A stretch of 64,000 bases of DNA. Source: Glutinoglossum americanum. Taxonomy: Eukaryota; Ascomycota; Geoglossomycetes; Geoglossales; Geoglossaceae. Made by a program: the position numbers and the translations under genes. Below the pieces are notes generated by a model, which saw nothing but the letters and a program-made list of their open reading frames with translations, was not told the origin of the DNA and searched no databases. Location: assembly GCA_020080175.1 (NCBI GenBank), contig JAGHQL010000094.1:1-64000 (forward strand), read 5' to 3'. This document shows, in pieces, positions 22,266 through 32,586 of the stretch (its first letter is position 1; the number at the start of each line of letters is the position of its first letter).

Positions 22266-25179
22266 CAGATCGAATGGTACCTGGCCGCTTATCGGACGAG
22301 TTCTTTGCGCCGTATTTGGTCCCGTAATAAGCTGAGGGTAGCTTCAAGCTCAGCTCTTGTGTGTTCCCGATCCTATTTGTGTTGATGCTCGAAGGCGAAG
22401 CTCACGGCAAGCCAGCGAATGGAACTTTGGGGCTTAAACGCGGCTTGCTGCAGCCTTATTGTCTAGTTAGCCGGTGTACTGTCCACAAGACTACCCACAC
22501 GCGATAATCCAATCTGCCAAAGTGCGGAAACCCCGATGGGTACTTACAATGTATAGTCTCGGGTTTCTGCGAAAAGCTTTCGCTTCCCCACAGGCTCACT
22601 TTCACCACTTTGCGTAGAGGCTCCGCACGTGTACGTCTCTGTTTTCCGTAAGAATTGGGACTCCAAAGTGGTGGCTTAGTTCACTGCAGGATTGGCGTCA
22701 CTCCTAAGGTGGGTTGATGAGTTGTCAATACTGAGGCGAGCGCGAAAACGCACAGTTCATGCAGGCTGATGACGACGATAGAGGTGCCCTGTGAGAACGG
22801 ATTCGGAGTCGTCGGGGTTCCTTACGCCTCGCGAGTTTGTCCTCCCTGAGGCGGTGCTGCGCTTGGTCTCTTCAATCTCAACGATCTTGAATATTGACGC
22901 CAGACGTAAGAGGTACAAAAGTGACCTAGTTATTTTGGGCCTCCGATTGATCGAAGTCTTTGATGTGCTGATTCGATGAAGTCGGATTTTCTACAATATG
23001 ACTTGTCAGGATCCCTTGCCACAAACAAAATGAAAGACAATTGGGAAGCGGGCAGGTCAAACTTTTGCGACGATTGGAGTTGGTTGATGCGCTGGCAAAG
23101 CGGATGTTCATGCAAGTCCACACATACCTTGTCGATCAGCTCACCGCCGCAATAGTAACAACCTATTCTTGTCCTAGCCTCACTGTGACGTTGAATTTTG
23201 GTATTCTTTGGGGCGACCGCGTGTTGTTTGGGCTCCGGACGGGACCGAAAATGGATGAAGTTGAAGAAGAAATTTTCTTGCTCTCTCGTATCTCTAGAAC
23301 GCGATCTGGATCTGCTGTGGCCCGCGATCCCGGCGCATAGAGCCAAGTAGATTTTTTTTAAGAGGGGCGAAGAGAGTGTGTGCAGAAACCACAGCGTCTA
23401 TCAGCGGCAATTTGGTCGCGACCGGTGTCGGCGCGTCCAGAGCACGGGGTGCTGCGATGAGGGCGTTCGGCGAAAGTATCTCGAAGTTTGTCGCGCGCTG
23501 TCAATGACCCAGAACGGGTAACCGGTACAGAAGTCGTCAAACGTCAACCGTAGCGATAGACTTTGACTGGGCAGGAAGGGTTTGGGGAGTCGCAAGGAAT
23601 AAACCCAGCCCTATGCCTCGCAGACAATTGCAGTCACGAGTCCCGTTGGAGGGTGAGAATGATTCGAAGAAAATGAAGAGTGGATATTTCTTCGTGATAG
23701 CGTGCAATTGACCGAAGCGAGTCCCGTGCTGCAGAATCGACGTCGGTTGATACGGAATTCTCTGGAGGCGAGGCTCAAATCTATCCGAATGCAGGAGCGA
23801 GTGATGGGTGATTGGTCCACTCCAGGATGGAGATGGAGATAGACTCTGGATTGGTGGTTGGGTGTGATGAAGAGGACGCGGGACCAGGACTCGAAAGGCA
23901 CGAGCGAGGGTTTTGTTCGACGGTGATTGGCGACAGTCGCGGCGAAACAAACCAAGCCCCGAGACAAACCCGGCTGAGCGAGGGAGAGGTGAAACCGATC
24001 GTGCACTGGCGATGGGGTTGGGAGATACGTATGTATGTACTTCTGGGGCGAGAAATGCAACCAGACGAACGCGACGAAAGAAACCAGCAGAGGCCTCAAG
24101 GAAAACAATCCGGAGAGTGGCACAGGAAGGCGGCGCGGGGGGGTGCGAGGAGCAAAAAATAAAAAATTTACCAGTAAGAAAGTGAGAAAGTCGGTGAGAC
24201 CACTAAGCCAGCACTATCCTACAATTATGTATGCGTAGGGTTCGCGTCGACTCAGATTTTCCACTGCAGGCAGCACTCGGAAAAGCAGGATTATTTCACT
24301 TTTTATAAATGCGGGGGCTGGTTTTTGGAGCGACATGATTGGCCGTTTTTTGCCTTTTCTCACTTTGCAAATTATTATCGGAAATTCGGATTCTCTGTCC
24401 ACTCGCCATGTCGCACGTGCTGCTCCTCCCAGCATGCTAAGCCTTCCTCCACGAGCCGATTGGGCGTCAACCATCGGTGGATTATACATAGTACAAAGGA
24501 CTGTACCGTGGATGAGCTCTAAGAGGCTGACAGGAAAAAAAAAAAGCATCATTCTCGACCTGATCTTAGGGTTTCGAGAGTGATCGACTTGTGTTTTGTC
24601 TCAAGGAGGATCCAGAATGAATCCTCGTATCGTGGGTGATCGGAGATTGCGGCGCCGGGCTGTCAGCTCCGACCTATTCCCAGTGTAGAGGCGTAAAGAG
24701 CTCTGCATACGTCCAGACTTCTAGATTCGCTCCTGCGCTCTCTGGCACTCTCGTATGAACATGGAAAGTGGATCTGACGTTGAAACAATTATTCCATGAT
24801 GCGACAAAGTTTCGGCGAATTATAATGCAAATGGTGACATACAGGCTCTGATTCGGCGCCTAGCAGCCAGTGAGGTACCTGGCTTGCGGTAAAGGTACAA
24901 CTTACGCGCCCAAACCATTTCGCAACCTTTATTCGATCATGGAGTGATCGAGCTATCGGATGACCTACTTGAGATTCAAAACTACTTTTGGGGAGAAAGG
25001 ATGGCACGGTCTCCTTTGTGACCCGCTCCACATGCCACAGGGAACGGTGCCATCAATCTCAAGGGCTAAGATGTTTTTTCTGCGGAGCACATACTCCGTA
25101 CATGCCTGGCTTGGTGAACGCCTTGCAAATTTCCACTGATCTTCGCCCAGTCAGTTTTGGAATTTGAGCTAGGATCAGT

Positions 25180-25623
25180 CATCACGGACATATCCGCACC
25201 GTGCAGCAACGCCTTCAAGATGGTTCCCATGCATCACAGAGCGGCAATACGCAGGGGAAAGTCACGGATATCCCTGACAGCGTGCGGCATGTTCTGCAGA
25301 ACTCTGCAGAAGCGTTTTTCAAAAGCTCTCGTCTTTTCCACAGGATCTCGCGCATGCACGATATCTAGATTTTCTGCTTTGCCGATCCCCAGACTTACCA
25401 TAATCTGATTGTGGTCATTCAATTTCGCTTCCGGGTGCCAGATTTGTTCCAGAATCAGACCCCTTTTTGGGATATATCGCTTTCTTTTGCAGCCTTTTTT
25501 GACCTCAAGAAACTTCCCGAGACTATTAGATCCCCAGCCGTGTTTACGGAGCACGGTAGGGAAATAAGTGAATTCCCCGGCAAATCTTTCATGCTGACTA
25601 TCGAATGTGAAGGCTGACATCAC
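25180..25623 (-). pseudogene. Possible ankyrin-repeat gene remnant
   Basis: A minus-strand frame of about 130 codons ends in PLRIAAL, then a TGA, and continues in the same frame as CMGTILKALLHGADMSV. The two halves together resemble one ankyrin repeat (PLHxAA, then IVxxLL, then GAD), one residue short before GAD. The codons upstream show no recognised domain. This may be a decayed host ankyrin protein, or a chance match; no other repeat unit was seen nearby. Confidence 0.25.
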
Positions 25624-26662
25624 CTATCTTGATCTATAGGTTAATTTCCTGACCCGCGTGTGTACTGTGCTATGTATGTGCAACCAAGATATCAATCCGG
25701 AACTTAAAATTGCATCAAATGACCATCTCGACCGACGGCTGACCCCCACAGACCTATGTGATCTGATGCCACAGGGGATACTGGATTTCGGATCGATACA
25801 ACAGAATCCCCGGAGGTGGTTCAACTAATATTCGGTTGTACACTGAAGCGCAATATTTCTTAGGGTAGCACAAGACCCTGATCTCACCCTGATACCTTCA
25901 CAGATTGCGTGGTACCCGACCAACATCAGCTTTAGATTCGTATTGCTACTATACAATCTCTACGAAATAGTCTGCTCTACAGGTGTACAAACCACTAAGA
26001 CCTACTAATATTATACGTGGTTTAGTCTATTCAACAGTAACGCTCTATTCTAACGTTGCCCACAAACGATAGTATCACCAGATAGCCTAACCGCAAACTA
26101 GGGCTGTTGAACCAGTAACCCAAGCAGTGGCCCAGCTACGCCAACATCTTGCCATTTTGTCACAGCATTACGTAGGCAAATCGTCTACAACCAGCACCAA
26201 AGGGAAATACTCACGGAGTAGTGTCTCCAGACGACTACAATCGCCGTTGCCTCTCAACTATCTCAGGAGCACTTGGGCCGCCTTGCGAACCTGAGGCCTG
26301 TACAACAGACAGATACCGTCAAGTCACGAGAACCGTTTCAAACGGGCTGAGCCCACAGTGGCAAGTGAATTTAGAAGGGCGGTTGCACAGTTCTTATAGG
26401 ACACTATACAATCATGCAAATTGCCACTTCCTGGTGCGAGACAAGTGACACGAAGGCTGACGAGAGTTGAACAATGAATTACCATGTATGGTGTTTGAAC
26501 TCCATACACCAAAACCATCCGTTAGAGACATGCTCTAGGAGTAAATACGATGCAAAAACCAAAACAACTCTTGCAGTATCAAGACACTGGAATCAAATGC
26601 GAAATTTGCTCTTGCTCTTTCACTTTACAACCCTTCGCGGCCAACCTAAAGGTCGTTGCAGC

Positions 26663-27994
26663 TTATTTCCTCTTCCTTAGGATTCGCCTTCCAGCCGCTG
26701 GAACCTCTACAGCTGCTGCCGCGGACACCGAGGCGGCAGCGGCCTTTTTCGCAACCGCCTTGAGACCCCCAGTCCTGCCTGCCGTTGACTTAGCTTTATT
26801 GCCTGCCTCCGCTTTCTGCACCGGAGCCGAGGCTTTCCCCTTCAGTCTCGTAATCACAGTTCCGGTGGTCGATACCGATGCATGACTGCTATTGCTGGCT
26901 GCGCGCCCTCTCCCAATGATACTTGCCGGGGCTGGTTGAGCAGCTGTACGCTTAGCCCTCCCGGCACCTGCAGCAGGGGCAGGAGCCGCAGGTGTAACCT
27001 TGCGTGCTGTGACTGTACGAGTAGACTTGATCTTCTCAACCATCCCAGCTATAACACCCGTAGTCATAGGAGCAGTAGAAGGATGGGCAGGAGCAGGAGC
27101 AACGGATTTTAAAGGTGAAACAGGACGTGCGATATTAGATTTTGGAGGGGAAGCATTAGGACGGATTGGAGAGCGCAAGAGATTCTTTGAGTTCGAGTTA
27201 TAAGATTTTGGAGAAAGTACTTGAGATGTAGCCGGCTTCGACCTAGAAACTATTCGCGCAGGCGCAACAGCGGCTTTAGTGCGTTTCTTCGGTAGGGCGA
27301 GGTCGACATTCGAATCGTTTTCTTTATCAGCATCGCATGAAATCTCATCGCTGCATAATACATTAGCAAAGTTAATAGATTCATGTACGGAGACCAAAGA
27401 GAAGCATACCTATATCTCTTCGTGCCCCGCGATGGGCTCGAGCCACCCTTGGATTCTGCACTCTTCACGGCACCCTTTAGAGCCGGAAAGGCACCGGCCA
27501 TCGCTGTTTCCGCTACGGGCTTCGTAGCAGCGTTTGGAAGACCTTGCTCTCTAGAGTACTTCGCCAACAGTTCTCCAATATTGACTTTCCTCAGTGCCAA
27601 TGGAATACGGTTGACGCGGATCTCTATTCGAGTCCTCAATCCCTGCGCTTGCAATGAATACTGCGCACGTAGCTTCCTCGCTCGTTCGGAAACTGCACAA
27701 TCGTTCGAAGTCAGTTTTTGTCTCTCTACTCCCGACGGCAGATAGGACCTGGGGAACGCCAGAACGCGTACTTTCTAGTTGCAGATTATCTATCAATGCT
27801 TGCTTCTGCGCCTGTGTTATAGCCTTCCGCCTTTTCTGAATTGGGTTCATCATCCGTTCTGGTGTCCTGGCCGTGGGACTCCCAGTCTTTGTAGCTATTG
27901 TTCGTGCTGACGGGGAGAGGTTCCGAGCGCCCCTGGGTACAGAGCTCGTAGAAGAGTCTGAAGCCTTACGTGTTTTAGAACAAAGTGGCGCCAT
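26663..27994 (-). CDS. NBL1: Borealin/Nbl1-like chromosomal passenger subunit
   Basis: Three exons (27772-27994, 27410-27692, 26663-27350) give 397 residues. Borealin/Nbl1 binds INCENP (Sli15) and survivin (Bir1) in the chromosomal passenger complex that directs Aurora B at centromeres. The Nbl1 core spans the first intron: ITQAQKQALIDNLQLE joined to ISERARKLRAQYSLQAQGLR, then TRIEIRVNRIPLALRKVNI and GELLAKYSREQG. The rest is long, basic and low in complexity (Ala/Pro/Lys/Ser), with repeated SP/TP sites, and ends RRILRKRK. Budding yeast Nbl1 is far shorter; longer, metazoan-like proteins are expected in filamentous fungi. The gene is divergent from RPN10. The family call rests on the N-terminal third. 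Confidence 0.85.
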
Positions 27995-28314
27995 GGTAGT
28001 TATAATTATGTTGTAGTGCCCTGAAAGCTAGCGTTATGATATTTTGCCTTCTTTATCGACGAGTTGATGTGGTGATTAGGACTGACGTTGGGTCAGTAGG
28101 GTATGTAAACAAACCCTTAGTCAGCAAAGAGCCGCTGAGCTTGGCAATGCCAGGCTAAACTATTCCCTAGATATTTAGAGCTTCAACCCTTCACCAATCT
28201 CACACGAGTCATCAGTGGTGTGCGCTCTTTGGTATCTCTATTCCCTCCGACTATACTCAGACCAGCTTCCTTCCTCCTTTGAGAATTATCGAGTTTAAGC
28301 ACAATACCATCAAG
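27995..28314. promoter_or_regulatory. Divergent borealin/RPN10 promoter
   Basis: A 320-bp region between two divergent start codons must carry both core promoters unless they extend into the genes. No consensus proteasome-gene element was recognised. Confidence 0.45.
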
Positions 28315-29450
28315 ATGGTATTAGAAGCGACAATGATAGTGTTCGTACACGTCAACCCTCCCATTAGCTCTAACCTAGATCTAATACTAACCGCCGTCCT
28401 TTTGCAGGGTTGATAACAGCGAAAGTAGTAGGAATGGCGACTATCCGTAGGCTCTATCTCCTAACCTCAAACCCATCTTCTCTTCCGTTCAACTAATCAC
28501 TGCCTAAATAGACCCTCGAGATTCGAAGCCCAGTCCGACGCTGTCTCACTCATCTTTTCCGCCAAAACACAAGCAAATCCCGAATCATCTGTTGGCTTAA
28601 TGAGTATGGGTGGCAAGGGCCCGGAGGTCTTAGTAACCCTGACAACGGACTATGGGAAGATACTGGATGGATTGCACAGAACGAAGATACGGGGAAATAC
28701 ACATTTGACTACGGGCATACAGGTTGCGGGGGTGAGCTGAAGTTTCCTCCGCTTTCTCTGTTGTATTCCCCCACAGGCAGCATCATTTACGTTGGCATAT
28801 TGTTTGGGCACCAGCTGACGCCATGATGGGAAAAGCTTGCCCTTAAGCACCGTCAAAATAAGTCCCAGCGCCAACGAATAATCGTCTTCATTTGCTCGCC
28901 AATCGAAGAAGATGAGAAAACTCTGGTAAAGTTGGCTAAGAAAATGAAGAAAAACAACATTTCAATCGACTTTGTTATCTTTGGGGATATAGAGGAAGAC
29001 AACACAAACAAACTCACTGCATTCAATGAGAATGTTAAGAGTGGCGATGGCAGCCACTTAGCCATCATCCCTCCAGGTCCAAATTTGTTAAGTGATTCGC
29101 TGCTCACTACGCCAATACTAAGCGGTGAGGGCATTGCCGGCGTGGGCAGGTCAGGCGATGGCGATGGTGGAGAGGGAGGTCCGGAATCCTATGAATTTGG
29201 CGTTGATCCAAGCATGGATCCAGAGCTGGCACTGGCACTTAGAATGAGTTATGAGGAAGAGAAGGCGAGAATCGAGAAAGAGAAAGAAAAGGAGAAGGAA
29301 AAGGAGAGACTGGAGGGAATACGAGAAGAGGACGAAAATTCGCCGCTATTGAGTAAGGATAAGAAGGAGGGGGAGGGGGAAGGGAGTGCGAGTAGCAGCA
29401 GCGACAAGAAGAACAAAGACGATGACCCAGATAAGATGGATACTGCATAA
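28315..29450 (+). CDS. RPN10: 26S proteasome ubiquitin receptor Rpn10
   Basis: Four exons (28315-28340, 28408-28446, 28512-28731, 28836-29450) give 299 residues. Rpn10 sits in the 19S regulatory particle and binds polyubiquitin. The VWA domain shows MVLEATMIVVDNSESSRNGDY across two introns, then RFEAQSDAVSLIFSAKTQAN, VGLMSMGGKGPEVLVTLTTD, THLTTGIQVAGLALKHRQNK and IDFVIFGDIEEDNTNKL. A ubiquitin-interacting motif follows at about 224-240 (DPELALALRMSYEEEKAR). The C-terminal 50 residues are highly charged Lys/Glu repeats. The first donor is GTTCGT, a poor match to the usual GTRNGY, but only this join restores the family N terminus. The first two exons are just 26 and 39 nt. Confidence 0.95.
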
Positions 29451-30492
29451 TTAGACCAAAGGGTTTTCAAGGTAGCACTAAAAATGCTCCTTTTGGCGTT
29501 CAGCACTGTACTATATAGATGGACAGTTATCGCTCTCTCCGGAGGTATCCCTAACTCAATGCCCCATTCTCCAAAATAGCTACCGCTGCTTAGATGACAT
29601 TGTTGCCACTAGCAGTTTTATATACAATTTAGGCCATTCCGCCGTGCCCGGTGGATCCGGTGCCCCCAGTTTTATCTCCGGATTATCCGCTCTTCTCGGG
29701 GCAGTAGGGAAGAAAAAAACACCATTGAGCTCTAGGGAAATTCAACACCGCGGAATCACCAAATACCCATTCCATTATTTTCTACATAACACACCCCGAC
29801 CAACCAACCCATCCCAGAAATATCCAGATTACGTACTTCGTACAGCCCCACGACGGGCCCAGGGATCACAAACAGGACGCGCGATCTAGCAACATACATA
29901 TCGCGGCTGAGCCCCAACACACCCACCGTATAAGGCATGCAATGTACCCTCAGCAAAAAATTGTTTTTTTTTTTTATTCGTGTTGACCGTAAAAGCACTT
30001 AGTTTGAAAAAAGAAAAAAGAACTTAGAGCGTCTAGTGATGATTATTGTAGCTATAGAGTACACTATCGTTGTATTTTACACTTGATGTTGCTTTCTCAG
30101 TATAAAAGTAGAGTACCAGAGTCGGTGTGGAGCAGTGGGGTCGGATTGACCGGGGACCCAAGATGCGTATTAGGCTCTTTTTCCCCTCTGGCGAACCGAG
30201 CAAAGGTCGCCGATCCTTCGAGCGATTTTTCCTGGGTTTGGGTCGGGTGATAAGCATCTTGATACATATGGCGGCGTTTTGATTGTTGGCTTTATAAATA
30301 TCGGCCGGCAAGAAACAAAACTATCACGAAACATGGATAAACGACAAGCAGAATATAATACACACATGGTATCGTACTGGATATACTTCGATGTTTCACT
30401 CTTGGACTAGTTTATTGCTCCTAGAGTTGTTCGATTATATATACAAAATACTGAGGATAGAGTTTCAATCAAATACGCTATTGTCCAATCCG
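29451..30492. other. Intergenic, convergent 3' ends
   Basis: About 1 kb between the stops of RPN10 and the bZIP gene. A T run at about 29966-29976 and an A-rich patch at about 30008-30020. No gene recognised. Confidence 0.45.
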
Positions 30493-32586
30493 CTACACAA
30501 CATGATAAGTCTGCAGCAGCGAGGGCACTTCCTGTTTCGTAGCAAAGACGCTGTTCAATGCATCTCTGACCTCGAACTCCTCGAGAACTGCACCAAACCT
30601 AGAATAAGGATAATGAGTACATGTCTTGACAGGTTCCCAAATTTCTTAGGGCATAGAGTGCCACCTCACTGATGATGGGAGGACTTACCCGTAACAGCGA
30701 ATCTTTCCCTTCAGCTCCTCCTTCAGAGCCTCGAAGTCACCATCATTCAACTCGGCGAACCTCGGGTGACCCAGTATTAAGCCCCATGCCATCACAGGCG
30801 TAATCTCTCCATCCAAATGAAGCCTCTTGCTTAGATCTAGCAACGAAGCTAAACTTGGTGTATTACTGGCGTCCTCAGTAGTCCACTGTACTTGAGGGTG
30901 GTTGGTAATGTGAGATTCGGGTGGGCAACTCGCCATGAGAGCGTGACCAGAAATTTCGCACTCTTCCTCGTTCGAGCGTAAAATAAGCATCTGCATATGG
31001 TCCATGCAGGGCCGTTCAAGTCTGTTTGGAGCCGTCAACGCTCTATTGTGGGGGAGGTGAGAGGTATGGCGTGCGATCGTACGTTAACACGAAGTCTATG
31101 CCTATTGAATCATAGTCCATCGCGGGTTGCTGCCCAGCGGTTGCGCCGGTCGGGGTATACGTAGACGCAGGCCCACTTAGAGGGCTTACACCTTGAGATA
31201 CCATCCCATAACTTCCTGACCGGTCGCTCGCGCTCCCTGGGAAGTCAGACGCAACGTATTGGTTTGAATCACTTCCACCAAAGGTATTCGACGGCCATGA
31301 GATTCCATGTAGCCGTAGTAATTCCTTCAATTTGCGATTTTCCTCAGCGTAAGTCTCTTTATCGCGATTGGCGGTGCTGAAGGATTCTCGAAGGCGCATG
31401 ACTTCTTGCTCTAGAGCCTTAATATATAGCTCTTTTCGCTCGCGGTGTGTTCTATATTACTCGGCACCAACTATTAGTCGCTGGTCCCTCATTTTTGTCT
31501 TCGTGTCTTTGCATATACGTTGCGATTCTTGGGTGGCTATCAGGTCAAGCGGGCGGGTTACGGAGAATTCAAAACTTGCTACCGTACCTTTGAGCTTGTC
31601 GGTTTAGTTCCTGCCTCCTTGTAAGAGCAGGTTTGCTATCGGGCTTTGGTCCTCTCCTCTTTGGTTCTTGTCCGTCTGTAGGCAAATGCGTTAGGGTGGA
31701 AGGTCTGACGGAAAAAGGTTTCGGTACAATAGTGGGTAGGTATACCTCGAGTAGTCCTTTTCTCAGTCAAGCTTTTGAGAAATCCCAGATTTAAATGGAG
31801 TGGATTTCGGGAGGGTCGTCCTTCACTCCCTAGAATAAAGCATGCGCCAGTCTCTTCGCCGCCAATCTCCGCGCAGAGCTTCTAATGGTAATGCGGACCC
31901 ATTGACCGAAAGAGCCAATATAGAAGGGAATATGCAATTGATCAGAAGGTGCAGCGGGGGGATTGGGGGGAAGAGTAGTGGGCGCTATGAATTAGCCTTG
32001 GTTCTGAAGAATTCCAAATGTGCCTCGCGAATGAGTGAGGTCGTAAAATGAGCCAAGACCTTGTGTAAGGGCAAAGCAGACAAAGAGGGTGATTGCACGA
32101 CACCAGACATTTCTCGGCTTACATCCGCAGACTGTTGACAAAATGAATTACAGAGTAAAGCTCCACTAGGATCATGGATTGAAACAACGGTGCAGCATTT
32201 TACGCCACAAAGATAGGATTGTATTCCAATTTGTAGCGTACTGCTGCCCCATTAAGCCATGTGTGCACGGAGTTTCGCGACAGAAAATGAAATTATCCTA
32301 GACGACATTCCAAATCGCATATTTGACGAGTAGGAGCAGATAAAGGCGACGTCTGCCAAGAAGTGAGAGAGGCCTAGAACTTACCGGATCTAGTCCGACT
32401 ACTCTCTCCAGCACTGGCATTCTCGGAATCTAACGGCGATATTGACGCCATTGCTGAGGATGCTGAAGGCAGTGGCCACGATGCAGTGTCGCTATCTCTA
32501 CCGGCTAGCCCAGATTGCGCAGTACTCCTGCTACTGTAGCTGGGAAAGAGGTATTCTGGCGGATATGCTTGACGAGGGTCAGCCAT
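30493..32586 (-). CDS. bZIP transcription factor
   Basis: Five exons (32385-32586, 31588-31675, 31451... down to 31083, 30689-31042, 30493-30598) join in phase to 372 residues. The basic region runs across the second intron: ALTRRQELNRQAQ joined to RTHRERKELYIKALEQEV, followed by a leucine-zipper-like MRLRESF, ENRKLKELLRLHGI. The NRxAQR core is that of fungal AP-1-like bZIPs. Downstream blocks IDFVLT, PCMDHMQMLILRSNEE and LLDLSKRLHLDGEITPVMAW look like a conserved C-terminal region of this fungal bZIP group, whose targets I cannot name. The first intron (31676-32384, 709 nt) is much longer than any other here. It is divergent from a dehydrogenase gene across 3 kb. Confidence 0.85.

Larger units (their letters stand above)
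21950..26662. other. 4.7-kb stretch without a recognised intact gene
   Basis: Lies between the hapB start and the 3' end of the borealin-like gene. The first 2 kb or so, with multiple CCAAT boxes on the minus strand, is probably hapB promoter and leader. Open frames at about 22930-23346 and 23537-24123 are rich in Ser, Arg, Pro and His and have no family features. A possible ankyrin-repeat remnant is at 25180-25623. The rest, to about 26600, shows no RNA gene or clear repeat. Confidence 0.4.

Noticed and set aside
22930-23346. Open frame with CYYCGGELIDKVC, zinc-like
   Set aside because: Isolated Cys pair in an otherwise unstructured, Ser/Arg-rich frame within the probable hapB leader; no partner exons found.
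23537-24123. Overlapping Ser/Pro/His-rich open frames
   Set aside because: Two overlapping frames of the same strand with biased composition, no domain, no good splice joins.
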